A DNA stretch of 64,000 nt, taken from the NCBI GenBank assembly GCA_903864315.1, contig CAIPFK010000152.1, forward strand, positions 62,001 to 126,000, written 5' to 3'. Shown piece by piece: positions 56,372 to 64,000 of the stretch (positions within the stretch are counted from its first letter, which is position 1; every line of letters begins with the position of its first letter). Below the pieces are notes generated by a model. That model saw nothing but the letters and a program-made list of their open reading frames with translations, searched no databases and was not told the origin of the DNA. This DNA comes from an uncultured Burkholderiales bacterium. Lineage in GTDB: Bacteria; Pseudomonadota; Gammaproteobacteria; Burkholderiales; Burkholderiaceae_C. The translations under genes were made by a program, and so were the position numbers.

Positions 56372-57286
56372 TTATGCTCTTACTTGGCGACGGCGGAAGT
56401 CCTCTGGCGTGCAGCCGACCAAGCGCTTGAAGAATTTCAAAAAATTCGTTGACTCAGAAAACCCCAGGTGAATGCCAATTTGACTTGTGGACACTTGGCT
56501 GTGGACCAACAAACGTTTGGCCTCGAGCGCAATCCTCTCATCGATCACTTGTTTGGCACTGCGCCCCGTTGCCAAAAGACACGCGCGGTTGATTGAACTC
56601 GCCGAGTAGCCTAGGCGCTCACCTAGCGCATGCACCGTGGGTCTGAGGTGCAACTGAGACTCAATGTGTTGACCAAACAAACGGGCAAGCTGATGGGCCC
56701 TAGAGTGCCCCAACACCTGGGCTTGTGCGCGCGAGTGAACTCGGGTGATTTGGAGCAACAAACACGACAGCAGTGTTTTGGCCAGCAATATATCCAACGC
56801 GCTTTGTGCTGAATTTGAATCAAAGCGCATGCATTCCTCTTTCAGTTGAGCCATCTGGTGACGGATGTCTGTTGCATCTCGCGGCGACAACAATGCACTG
56901 TGGGGCCAAGCGTGCAGCGGATCCGCCAAGGAGGGGCCAGCAGCAGACAACAAAATTTGAGCCGGCATCACCACGGTATCGACCAAGACCATGGTGCCTT
57001 GCAAGGCCTCGCTCATGTGCCAATGCTGCACTTGTCCGGGCTGCAAGAAAATCAAGCTCCCTGGCTCCAATGTGACGTTTTGAAAGTCAACTTGGTGCTC
57101 GCCCTCGCCCTGATCGATCAAGAGCAACAAGAAAAACTCCACCCGTTCGGGCAATAAAAAATAGCTGGGCGGCACGCGACGCCTGAGCTCTTTCATCGTC
57201 ATCACCTCCACGCCCAGATCACTCAATCGTTGGTTATCAAACGGCGTCTTCCTGATGTGGATCCTGTCGAGGTTTTTGCTGTTCAC
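56372..57286 (-). CDS. AraC family transcriptional regulator
   Basis: This 304-aa regulator has an N-terminal cupin-like sensing part (VDFQNVTLEPGSLIFLQPGQVQHWH, about residues 60-85) and a C-terminal AraC double helix-turn-helix domain (about 205-300). The domain contains LGERLGYSASSINRACLLATGRSAKQVIDERI and the family end SQIGIHLGFSESTNFLKFFKRLVGCTPEDFRRR. It is divergent from the tandem SnoaL-like gene, which it probably controls, with the shared 180-bp gap holding a plausible promoter. The effector is unknown. Confidence 0.92.
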   Translation of the reverse strand: MNSKNLDRIHIRKTPFDNQRLSDLGVEVMTMKELRRRVPPSYFLLPERVEFFLLLLIDQGEGEHQVDFQNVTLEPGSLIFLQPGQVQHWHMSEALQGTMVLVDTVVMPAQILLSAAGPSLADPLHAWPHSALLSPRDATDIRHQMAQLKEECMRFDSNSAQSALDILLAKTLLSCLLLQITRVHSRAQAQVLGHSRAHQLARLFGQHIESQLHLRPTVHALGERLGYSASSINRACLLATGRSAKQVIDERIALEAKRLLVHSQVSTSQIGIHLGFSESTNFLKFFKRLVGCTPEDFRRRQVRA

Positions 57287-57346
57287 GCTGTGTCTCCCCC
57301 ATCACACCCGCAAGGTTTTACCCTGACTTCAATTCATTAAAAATGC

Positions 57347-57375
57347 TTGATTTTGACCATATTCTGAACTATTTT
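57347..57375 (+). promoter_or_regulatory. Possible sigma-70 promoter of the tandem SnoaL-like gene
   Basis: TTGATT, a 17-nt spacer and TATTTT lie in the AT-rich gap between the AraC-type gene and the SnoaL-like gene, about 92 nt before its start codon. Each hexamer matches four of six or better. An activator such as the divergent AraC-type protein may be needed. Confidence 0.4.
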
Positions 57376-57466
57376 AACCTATGAAAATTAAAAACACTCT
57401 TGGAAAATTCATGTTTTCGACCATCAAAAATTCCCATCACATCTCCATAAAAAAAAGGGGGCCCCT

Positions 57467-58237
57467 ATGCAAGACGTCAAGCACCAAACTGTCCAACTGC
57501 TCAAAAGCATTGAAACGGGGGACCCAACCCCTGCGAGGATCATCCATGAGAGCCACTATGTCCAGCACAACTTGAGCGTTTGCGACGGCTTGCAGGGGTT
57601 TGTGGACGCACTCAAGGCTCTGCCCAAAAACTCAGCGAAGGTCGATACCGTGAGGGTTTTTCAAGACGCTGACTTTGTCTTCACCCATACCAACTACAAC
57701 TTCTTTGGCCCCAAGATCGGATTCGATGTATTTCGCTTTGAAGACGGAAACATTGTGGAGCACTGGGACAATTTACAAGCCACTCCTGCAAAGCCCAATC
57801 CCAGCGGACACACCATGATCGATGGACCCACTGAGGTGAGGGATTGCGACAAGACACAAGCCAACAAAGAATTGGTGCGAAGCTTTGTCCACGACATTTT
57901 CATCAAGGGCCACATGGACCGGCTGGCCGAGTACTTTGATGGCGAACATTACATTCAGCACAACCCACACATTGGCGACCACCTCTGGGGATTGCGCACG
58001 GCACTCAAGACCATGTCGCAAGCGGGCATTCAGATCCTTTACGAGCGTGTCCACCAAGTGCTTGGCGAAGGAAACTTTGTCTTGGTGATCAGCGAAGGGT
58101 GGTTGGGTGCGCAGCACAGTTGCTTTTACGACCTCTTTCGCGTGCAGGCCGGAAAAATTGCAGAGCATTGGGATGTGATCGAGTCCATCGCGCCTGTTGC
58201 TGAGCACAAAAATAACAACGGCAAATTCGGCTTTTGA
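57467..58237 (+). CDS. Tandem SnoaL-like / NTF2-like domain protein
   Basis: This 256-aa protein is made of two related NTF2/SnoaL-like domains. The first (about 1-110) has HESHYVQHNLSVCDGLQGFVDALK and ends FRFEDGNIVEHWDNLQ. The second (about 128-250) repeats this as GEHYIQHNPHIGDHLWGLRTALK and ends FRVQAGKIAEHWDVIE. The HYxQHN and AEHWD motifs are common to uncharacterised SnoaL-like proteins that may act as small-molecule hydrolases or isomerases. Two copies in one chain mimic the usual dimer. It is divergent from an AraC-type regulator and followed 15 bp later by a possible DNA-binding protein. GGGGG just upstream may act as ribosome site. Confidence 0.85.
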   Translation: MQDVKHQTVQLLKSIETGDPTPARIIHESHYVQHNLSVCDGLQGFVDALKALPKNSAKVDTVRVFQDADFVFTHTNYNFFGPKIGFDVFRFEDGNIVEHWDNLQATPAKPNPSGHTMIDGPTEVRDCDKTQANKELVRSFVHDIFIKGHMDRLAEYFDGEHYIQHNPHIGDHLWGLRTALKTMSQAGIQILYERVHQVLGEGNFVLVISEGWLGAQHSCFYDLFRVQAGKIAEHWDVIESIAPVAEHKNNNGKFGF

Positions 58238-58252
58238 TACAACACAGGCCTT

Positions 58253-58729
58253 ATGCAAAACCCTAAAAATTCAATCGAATTGTCGCAAATATTGTGCGAG
58301 ATCCACACTTGGGAGTTGAACCACTTGCCTGAATTCAACTCCAGCAGCGGGAAAATTATTTTCATGGGCCTACTCCATGCGTTTTGCACCGAAGGCGGCC
58401 CAGCGGTCAAAAAAACACCCATGAAAACCTTTTATCACAATGACCTCGCGTGCGACCGCACCATGAGGGGCAAACTCAAAGAGTTGCATCAACTCGGGCT
58501 CATTCAATACCACCGCAATGATTCAGACCTGAGATGCAAGCACGCCTATCCGAGCGCGAAACTGATCGACAAACTCAATCGGTATACGCAACAAGTCAAC
58601 GCGATCATTGGACAATATTTCTTTTTAATTGAGCAGCCAAGCGCCCCACAACAGTTGGCCATAGAATCCTCTTCAAATCCACTGTCTGTTAGCGCCAGGC
58701 CTCATCAAAGCGAGCGTCTTCTTAGGTAA
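58253..58729 (+). CDS. Small protein, possibly winged-helix (MarR-like)
   Basis: I do not recognise this 158-aa protein with certainty. The central part IIFMGLLHAFCTEGGPAVKKTPMKTFYHNDLACDRTMRGKLKELHQLGLIQYH has the rhythm of a winged helix, with a recognition helix (ACDRTMRGKLKELHQLGLI) followed by a short wing RNDSDLRCKHAYPSAKL. The rest is helical (LIDKLNRYTQQVNAIIGQYFFLIEQ), as in MarR-type dimerisation regions. It is 15 bp after the tandem SnoaL gene and likely co-transcribed. A regulatory role is a guess. The polar C-terminus seems unstructured. Confidence 0.55.
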   Translation: MQNPKNSIELSQILCEIHTWELNHLPEFNSSSGKIIFMGLLHAFCTEGGPAVKKTPMKTFYHNDLACDRTMRGKLKELHQLGLIQYHRNDSDLRCKHAYPSAKLIDKLNRYTQQVNAIIGQYFFLIEQPSAPQQLAIESSSNPLSVSARPHQSERLLR

Positions 58730-58829
58730 GCGGCTTGATGAAGTTGCTTAAAGTAGTGACCTCGCGCTCTAGCCTGAGGTCCCGCTTGACTGTCAACATC
58801 CAACGTCCTCATTTGCGCACTCTCAAAAC

Positions 58830-59783
58830 ATGACTCCTGTCTACCAAGCCCAACGTCAAAGTCAGAGCCACTACTTCAGTGTGCGCGGGCGGCAATATCA
58901 CGTGCGCACGTGGGGCGAGCCCAAGCCCCATGAAGCACCATGGGTGATGCTGCACGGATGGATGGATGTGGGCGCGTCCTTTCAATTTGTGGTGGATGAG
59001 TTAAAGGGCGAACCGTTTGTCGTGGCACCCGATTGGCGCGGATTTGGTTTGACCCAAGACGAACACCACGACCACTTCACTTTTCCCGACTACTTGTGCG
59101 ACTTGGATTGTTTGCTCGATCACCTCCAAGCCCAGAGTGATCACACCCACTTCAACCTCATTGGCCACAGCATGGGGGGCAATGTGGCCACGCTCTATGC
59201 GGGACTTCGAGGCGAGAGAATTCACAAACTGGTCAATCTCGAGGGATTTGGCCTGCCCCCAAGCCATCCAGCAATGGCGCCTGAGCGACTGCGCCGCTGG
59301 ATGAAGGACGTGAAGTCGGTGGGCGAAGGTGCATTGGCACTCAAAACCTACGCCAGTGTTCAAGAGGTGGCCCAGCGGCTCATCAAAACCAATGCAAGAC
59401 TGCCCCTGGACAAAGCACTTTGGCTTGCCGAGCACTGGGCCCAGCCCCTTGCGCTTGGGCGATGGTCGATTTTGGGCAGCGCCGCGCACAAAGTCGTGAG
59501 CGCCCACCTCTACCAGGTCGACGAGGTGTTGAGCATCCTGCGCTGCATCACGGCGCCCACATTGTGTGTTCACACGCAAGAGCGCGCCTTGTTCAAAAAG
59601 TGGGGGGCAATGTACACTTTTGAGGACTATTTGCAGCGCATGTCGGCCATCGAGGGCGTGCAGCACTTGGAGATTGCTCACGCAAGCCACATGCTGCACC
59701 ATGATCAACCCCGAATGTTGGCCAGCATGTTGACTCAATTTTTGAGCGACCCGTCCACCTGCGCCATGGAGATGACGGCATGA
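58830..59783 (+). CDS. Alpha/beta hydrolase
   Basis: This 317-aa protein has an alpha/beta hydrolase fold: VMLHGWMDVGASFQFV (oxyanion region), VAPDWRGFGLT, the nucleophile elbow GHSMGGN with Ser near residue 115 and the late His in IAHASHMLHHDQP. It is similar to epoxide hydrolase/BphD-type members; no lid signature identifies the substrate. Its stop codon overlaps the start of the following flavoprotein gene (ATGA), so the two are translationally coupled, a pairing I have not seen explained. Confidence 0.88.
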   Translation: MTPVYQAQRQSQSHYFSVRGRQYHVRTWGEPKPHEAPWVMLHGWMDVGASFQFVVDELKGEPFVVAPDWRGFGLTQDEHHDHFTFPDYLCDLDCLLDHLQAQSDHTHFNLIGHSMGGNVATLYAGLRGERIHKLVNLEGFGLPPSHPAMAPERLRRWMKDVKSVGEGALALKTYASVQEVAQRLIKTNARLPLDKALWLAEHWAQPLALGRWSILGSAAHKVVSAHLYQVDEVLSILRCITAPTLCVHTQERALFKKWGAMYTFEDYLQRMSAIEGVQHLEIAHASHMLHHDQPRMLASMLTQFLSDPSTCAMEMTA

Positions 59784-61030
59784 CCACTTCGGACGTGCTC
59801 ATCATCGGGGCTGGAGCGGCAGGGCTTTTTTGTGCGGGTGTGTGCCAACAACTGGGCCTCAAGGTGGTGCTCCTTGACCACTACCCCAAGGTGGCGGAAA
59901 AAATCAGGATCTCGGGGGGCGGGCGCAGCAATTTCACCAACATCTTGATGGATGCATCGCAACCGCACCGGCATTTTTTGGGTGAAAACCCAGCCTTTGC
60001 TCGCTCGGCCTTGGTGCGGTACACGGCACAAGACTTTGTGAGCCTCATGAATCAGCATGGGGTGGCCTATCACGAGAAACACAAGGGCCAATTGTTTTGT
60101 GACCACAGCTCGCAAGACTTGATCGACATGCTCATCAAAGAGTGCCAATCTGGCTCCAAGGGTGGCGAGTTGCTTCATTGGCAGCCCTGTGCTTTGCACG
60201 CCCTCACCCACCATGACTCCAGTGACGCTGACCCACACTACCTCGCGCAAACCGATCGCGGCCCCGTCCAAACCCGCGCGGTGGTGGTGGCCACAGGAGG
60301 GCTGTCCATTCCCGCCATTGGAGCCACCGATTTGGGATTTCGCTTGGCCACACAATTTGGCTTGCGCGTGGTGACACCCAGGCCTGCCTTGGTAGCCCTC
60401 ACGTTTGAGGCCCAGTCTTGGAAGAAGTTTTCTGGCCTCTCGGGGCTCTCGCTGCCAGTCTCGATCAAAACGACGCAGGGCAAACAGTCCACCGTGTTTG
60501 AAGAAGATTTGCTCCTCACCCACAAGGGCCTGTCTGGCCCGGCCGCCTTGCAAATATCGAGCTTCTGGGCCCCCGAGCAAAGCCTCACCATCGATTGGCT
60601 GCCCGGACAGGATTTGGGGTCGGATTTGGTTGCATTAAAACAACACTCCAAAAAACTTTTGGGCAACGAGTTGGCCGCATGGTTGCCCAACCGTTTGGTG
60701 CAAGCCTGGCTGGAGGACCAGCCCCAATGGCACAAGGCGATCAATGACACCCCCGACAAGAGCTTGGCGGCATTGGCACAGTCTTTGAAATCGTGCTTTC
60801 TCAAGCCCAACGGCACCGAGGGTTACAAAAAAGCCGAGGTGACCGCAGGGGGCGTGAGCGTGTCCGAGCTCTCGCAGCAGACGTTGGAGTCCAAAAAGCA
60901 ACCAGGACTTTATTTCATTGGTGAAGTGGTGGACATCACGGGCTGGCTAGGTGGGTATAACTTCCAGTGGGCCTGGTCCAGCGCACACGCCTGTGCCAAG
61001 GGCTTGGCAAGCCGATTAAATAAGTTATAA
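59780..61030 (+). CDS. NAD(P)/FAD-dependent oxidoreductase, HI0933 (YhiN) family
   Basis: This 416-aa flavoprotein belongs to the HI0933-like family of unknown reaction. The N-terminal dinucleotide fold is VLIIGAGAAGLFCAG (about 6-20), followed by the family signature VAEKIRISGGGRSNFTN. A second ATG-like motif AVVVATGGLSIPAIGATDLG and the C-terminal KKAEVTAGGVSVSELSQQTLESKKQPGLYFIGEVVDITGWLGGYNFQWAWSSA complete the family pattern. Its 3' end overlaps the rpsU promoter. It is coupled to the alpha/beta hydrolase gene. Confidence 0.9.
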   Translation: MTTSDVLIIGAGAAGLFCAGVCQQLGLKVVLLDHYPKVAEKIRISGGGRSNFTNILMDASQPHRHFLGENPAFARSALVRYTAQDFVSLMNQHGVAYHEKHKGQLFCDHSSQDLIDMLIKECQSGSKGGELLHWQPCALHALTHHDSSDADPHYLAQTDRGPVQTRAVVVATGGLSIPAIGATDLGFRLATQFGLRVVTPRPALVALTFEAQSWKKFSGLSGLSLPVSIKTTQGKQSTVFEEDLLLTHKGLSGPAALQISSFWAPEQSLTIDWLPGQDLGSDLVALKQHSKKLLGNELAAWLPNRLVQAWLEDQPQWHKAINDTPDKSLAALAQSLKSCFLKPNGTEGYKKAEVTAGGVSVSELSQQTLESKKQPGLYFIGEVVDITGWLGGYNFQWAWSSAHACAKGLASRLNKL

Positions 61031-61031
61031 T
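61004..61031 (+). promoter_or_regulatory. rpsU: Sigma-70-type promoter of rpsU, overlapping the end of the upstream gene
   Basis: TTGGCA, a 16-nt spacer and a consensus TATAAT. The -10 element overlaps the stop codon of the HI0933-family gene, so the promoter lies mostly inside coding sequence. Transcription would start near 61038, leaving a 5' leader of about 120 nt before the rpsU start. Confidence 0.75.
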
Positions 61032-61158
61032 CATTGTCTTTGCTGGCATAACCCAACGGCTGGCTCACATGTTTTAGTTGGGCACTTTCGCATTCACGAC
61101 TTCAAGGTCCGATCTTCTTTGAAATCCTCTGAGCGCACAAATCAATTTTGCAACGTCA

Positions 61159-61371
61159 ATGACAACCATTCGAGTTAAAGAAAACGAGCCCTTTGATGTG
61201 GCTTTGCGCCGCTTCAAACGCACCATTGAAAAATTAGGTCTATTGACCGACTTGCGCGCCCGTGAGTTTTACGAAAAACCAACCGCCGAGCGAAAGCGCA
61301 AAAAAGCCGCTGCCGTGAAGCGTCACTACAAGCGCGTGCGCAGCATGCAGTTGCCCAAAAAGCTTTACTGA
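61159..61371 (+). CDS. rpsU: 30S ribosomal protein S21
   Basis: S21 is a small basic protein of the 30S subunit that helps base pairing of mRNA with 16S rRNA. The 70-aa sequence [26 protein letters not shown] and the Lys/Arg-rich end [26 protein letters not shown] are diagnostic. It has its own promoter with a leader of about 120 nt, which could allow autogenous control, and is followed by two hairpins before yqeY. Confidence 0.97.
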
Positions 61372-61384
61372 TCAGTTAGGCTCC

Positions 61385-61457
61385 AAGTTCCAGCCCAACG
61401 GTCTGGAACTTCACGAAAGCTCGTATGGGTCGCATCCCAAACGAGCTTTATTTTTTT
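61385..61457 (+). terminator. Two consecutive hairpins after rpsU, the second a terminator
   Basis: The first hairpin pairs AAGTTCCAG with CTGGAACTT across 9 nt. The second pairs AAAGCTCGT with ACGAGCTTT, with an inner GGG/CCC stem, and is followed by ATTTTTTT, a strong intrinsic terminator. The first hairpin has no U-tract and may protect the mRNA 3' end or be an extra regulatory element. Confidence 0.8.
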
Positions 61458-61537
61458 GTCCGACACCATGTGCTTCAAGCGCTTTGGATTGATTGTTAAG
61501 ACTCACGCGCCATGGGCGCAATACAGGATTCACCACC

Positions 61538-61984
61538 ATGTCACTCAAAGACACCATCACCGCCGATATGAAAGATGCGATGCGCGCCAAAGACACGGCT
61601 CGCTTGGGCACGATTCGATTGCTCCTCTCAGCGATGAAACAAAAAGAAGTGGATGAGCGCATCACCTTGACCGACGAGCAGATTGTGGCCATTTTGGACA
61701 AGCTCATCAAACAACGCAAAGACTCCATCAGCGCCTACGAGCAAGCGGCCAGGGAAGACTTGGCTCAAATTGAGCGCGATGAGTTGGTGGTCTTGCAGGC
61801 CTATCTGCCCCAGCGCATGACAGCCCAAGAGGTTCAAGTGGCGGTGCAAGCCTTGGTGCAAGAACTCGGCGCGAGTGGTGCGGGCGACATGGGTCGGGTG
61901 ATGGCCGCGGCCAAGCTCAAGTTCGCAGGGGTTGCCGAAATGGGGCACGTCTCCCAAGCGGTCAAAGCCGCATTGAACCCCTGA
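61538..61984 (+). CDS. yqeY: GatB/YqeY domain-containing protein
   Basis: This 148-aa protein has the helical YqeY domain also found at the end of GatB, a tRNA-dependent amidotransferase subunit; YqeY itself has no proven function but may bind tRNA. The start is MSLKDTITADMKDAMRAKDTARL, the family opening, 15 codons inside the track ORF. The C-terminal part GDMGRVMAAAKLKFAGVAEMGHVSQAVKAAL is typical. The rpsU-yqeY order is conserved; dnaG and rpoD, which often follow, are absent here and pmbA faces it instead. Confidence 0.92.
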   Translation: MSLKDTITADMKDAMRAKDTARLGTIRLLLSAMKQKEVDERITLTDEQIVAILDKLIKQRKDSISAYEQAAREDLAQIERDELVVLQAYLPQRMTAQEVQVAVQALVQELGASGAGDMGRVMAAAKLKFAGVAEMGHVSQAVKAALNP

Positions 61985-62014
61985 TACAACTGAATGGGAT
62001 CAGGGCGAGAACAC

Positions 62015-63463
62015 TCAGCTGCCCGCGATTTGCATGCGATCAATGAGCACTGAGCCCACGGTCTTGGCACCATAGTTGTAGGCATCCGAGCCCACGGCCA
62101 CGATGCCTTTGAACATGTCTTTGAGGTTGCCCGCGATGGTGATTTCTTGCACAGGAAATGCGATGACCCCGTTTTCCACCCAAAACCCGCTAGCACCTCT
62201 GGAATAGTCACCGGTCACGTAATTGACCCCTTGGCCCATGAGTTCAATCACAAAAAGACCCGTGCCCAAGGCTTGAAGCATGGCATTGAGGTCGTCGTGT
62301 TTTTTCGTGCGCTTGGAGGCAAACACCAAATTGTGTGAGCCCCCAGCATTGCCAGTGGTTCGCATACCAAGCTTGCGCGCGGAGTAGGTCCCCAAAAAAT
62401 AACCCTCAACACGACCGGCATCGATCACGTTGCGCGCCTGGGTTTTTACGCCCTCGTCGTCAAACGGGGCTGAGCCTTTGCCACCCAAGATGAAGGGGTC
62501 TTCTGTCATATGGATGTGAGAGGGCAAGACACGTTTGCCCATGGAGTCTTGCAAGAAGGAGGTCTTTCGGTAGAGCGCGCCACCACTCAAGGCCTGCACC
62601 AAGTGCCCCACCAAACCCGCGGCCAAGGTGTTCTCAAAGAGCACAGGGCACTGGATGGTGGAGATTTTGCGAGAGTTCAAACGGCTCAACGCGCGGCGTG
62701 CAGCGTACTCACCCACCGCTTGCGGGGAGGCCAAGAGTGCTGGGTCTCGCATGGAGGTGTACCACGCATCGCGCTGCATGTTGGCGCCTTTGCCGGCAAT
62801 GGGTGCCACGGAGAGGCTGTGGCGTGAGCTGGCATAACCGCCTCGAAAGCCTTGGCTGTGGGCGCTGAAGAAATGACTTTGCTGGGCTGAAACACCCGCA
62901 CCCTCGCTATTGGAGATGCGTTTGGACGTGGCAAATGCAGCGTCCTCGCAGGCCCGCGCCAGCTCAAAGGCTTGTTCGGCATTGACTTGCCATGGGTGAA
63001 AGAGCTCCAAGTCAGGGATCTTGCGAACGATGTCACGCTGATCGGGAAGACCTGCTGCCGGGTCTTGCGCGGTAAAGCGCGCGATGTCAAATGCCGCTTG
63101 AACGGTGCGTTTGATGGCCGCTGCAGAAAAGTCCGAGGTGCTGGCGTTGCCACGCCTGGCTCCCATATACACCGTGACACCCAGACCCTTGTCGCGGTTA
63201 CGCTCGACGGTCTCCAAAGCGCCTTTGCGCACCGACACACTCAAGCCACAACCCTCCGACGCTTCGGCCGCTGAGTCGCTCGCGCCCAGAGTTTTGGCGT
63301 GCGACATGGCCAAGTCCACCAACTCCTCAAACTGCTCACGCGTGTAAGCAAACCCCGAGTGGTCTGAGGTAGGGTGCGAAGAGGAACCCGACTTGTGCGA
63401 GGACTTGGGGTGAGGAGTGAGGGCAGTCGATTTGGACACGTTGGAGGATTTGGAGGTTTTCAT
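62015..63463 (-). CDS. pmbA: Metalloprotease PmbA (TldE)
   Basis: PmbA/TldE works with TldD as a zinc protease that matures microcins and degrades antitoxins. The 482-aa sequence shows GCGLSVSVRKGALETVERNRDKGLGVTVYMGARRGNASTSD (N-terminal, about 70-110), DSMGKRVLPSHIHMTEDPFILGGKGSAPFDDEGV and GNAGGSHNLVFASKRTK with C-terminal YSRGASGFWVENGVIAFPVQEITIAGNLKDMF. PmbA lacks the HExxxH zinc motif of TldD, and none is seen, as expected. An extra Ser/Lys-rich N-terminus of about 35 residues (SSNVSKSTALTPHPKSSHKSG) is unusual; a later start near FAYTREQFEELV has no ATG. Confidence 0.93.
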   Translation of the reverse strand: MKTSKSSNVSKSTALTPHPKSSHKSGSSSHPTSDHSGFAYTREQFEELVDLAMSHAKTLGASDSAAEASEGCGLSVSVRKGALETVERNRDKGLGVTVYMGARRGNASTSDFSAAAIKRTVQAAFDIARFTAQDPAAGLPDQRDIVRKIPDLELFHPWQVNAEQAFELARACEDAAFATSKRISNSEGAGVSAQQSHFFSAHSQGFRGGYASSRHSLSVAPIAGKGANMQRDAWYTSMRDPALLASPQAVGEYAARRALSRLNSRKISTIQCPVLFENTLAAGLVGHLVQALSGGALYRKTSFLQDSMGKRVLPSHIHMTEDPFILGGKGSAPFDDEGVKTQARNVIDAGRVEGYFLGTYSARKLGMRTTGNAGGSHNLVFASKRTKKHDDLNAMLQALGTGLFVIELMGQGVNYVTGDYSRGASGFWVENGVIAFPVQEITIAGNLKDMFKGIVAVGSDAYNYGAKTVGSVLIDRMQIAGS

Positions 63464-63526
63464 GTGACGCTATCATACTGGCGACCAGCCCAACTTGGCG
63501 CAAAGCACGCGATAATCACCTCCAAC

Positions 63527-64000
63527 ATGTCAAGAAAACCCAAAAAAGGCTATTACGTACAAGGCGTCTTCATCGCCTTGGGCAGCGAGCTCGACCTCGC
63601 CTATAAACGCGAGCTCAAAGGCACCGATGCAGCCAGTAAAACCGACCTCAAGCGAGAAAGCACCGAGCGCCAAAAGCTTGGGGAAGACTTGCTTGAACTC
63701 AGAAACGATCTCAAGCAAAAGCTCCTCGAGCAAGGGCACATCAGCACAGCCTTGATGGATGCCGTGAGTGAGGCCAAACGCATCACCAATTTTGAGGGCA
63801 AGCGCCGTCAAATGCAGTATGTGGGCAAGCTCATGCGCCGCTTGGACGAAGCGGACCTGCAAGCCATCCGCGACAGCCTAGAGATCCAACACGGCGGCAG
63901 CGCAAAAGAGACATTGGCTCTGCACGAGAGCGAGGCTTGGCGAAAGCGCTTGATTGAAGACGATCAAGCGCTTGGTGAGTGGCTCTCCAAATACCCCCGC
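63527..64000 (+). CDS. darP: Ribosome biogenesis factor DarP (YjgA, DUF615), truncated by the window end
   Basis: DarP (YjgA) associates with late 50S assembly intermediates. The reading frame starts at MSRKPKKGYYVQGVF and remains open to the last base of the window, so the stop codon and the last residues are missing (158 codons seen; the family is about 170-185 aa). Helical segments LKRESTERQKLGEDLLEL and RRQMQYVGKLMRRLDEADLQAIRDSL are characteristic. It is divergent from pmbA, the conserved pmbA/yjgA pairing. The ORF track omits it because no stop is present. Confidence 0.9.
   Translation, partial: MSRKPKKGYYVQGVFIALGSELDLAYKRELKGTDAASKTDLKRESTERQKLGEDLLELRNDLKQKLLEQGHISTALMDAVSEAKRITNFEGKRRQMQYVGKLMRRLDEADLQAIRDSLEIQHGGSAKETLALHESEAWRKRLIEDDQALGEWLSKYPR

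Overview
The window looks like a chromosomal segment of a betaproteobacterium of the order Burkholderiales, most likely family Comamonadaceae. The reasons are the conserved run pyrG-kdsA-eno-ftsB, the dapA-bamC-MBL hydrolase block, rpsU-yqeY next to the pmbA/darP pair, a tandem cphA'-cphA pair, and four orphan Bug/TctC-type periplasmic binding proteins. This placement is inferred from gene content and gene order; no 16S gene, tRNA, CRISPR array, insertion sequence or phage module was seen.

Region 1 (about 0.2-9.2 kb) is catabolic accessory DNA: an M24 (creatinase-like) protein with altered metal ligands, three Bug-type binding proteins, an LigI-like lactonase/amidohydrolase, an HpcH/HpaI aldolase, a Liv-type binding protein and a 3-hydroxyisobutyrate-dehydrogenase-like enzyme. 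No membrane subunits for these binding proteins lie in the window.

Region 2 (about 9.2-22.5 kb) is the most interesting part. Two divergent gene sets flank a 522-bp control region. The minus-strand set encodes a polar-amino-acid-type ABC importer (binding protein, two permeases, ATPase) followed by an AtzG-like (DUF4089) and an AtzE-like amidase. The plus-strand set encodes a DUF1989 protein (deiminase-like family), a dihydroorotase-like metal amidohydrolase, a three-subunit molybdenum hydroxylase (large, FAD, 2Fe-2S), a DUF1116 (AllG/YlbE-like) protein and an HpxZ/AtzH-like protein. A MocA-like molybdopterin nucleotidyltransferase sits at the edge. Together they read as an uptake-hydroxylation-ring opening-amide hydrolysis pathway for a nitrogen-rich heterocycle or ureide. 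The combination does not match the hpx, all, atz or guanidine pathways exactly, and the substrate is unknown.

Region 3 (about 22.5-30.6 kb) is a cyanophycin locus: DUF1854 protein and an ABC exporter-like protein with an N-terminal zinc-ribbon-like extension on the minus strand, then cphA' (degenerate Mur-ligase half) and full-length cphA on the plus strand.

Region 4 (about 30.6-64 kb) is mostly housekeeping: parC/parE, dapA, bamC, roxA, an SlyD-like isomerase, dut, coaBC, pyrG, kdsA, eno, ftsB, hslO, a gamma carbonic anhydrase, a DUF455 protein, xerD, murB, yajQ, plsY, rpsU, yqeY, pmbA and the 5' part of darP. A small accessory module (AraC regulator, tandem SnoaL-like protein, possible winged-helix protein) lies at 56.4-58.7 kb. 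Many starts were moved inward from the ORF-track start, using Shine-Dalgarno sites, signal peptides or family length. All functions are from sequence recognition by eye; no database search was run.
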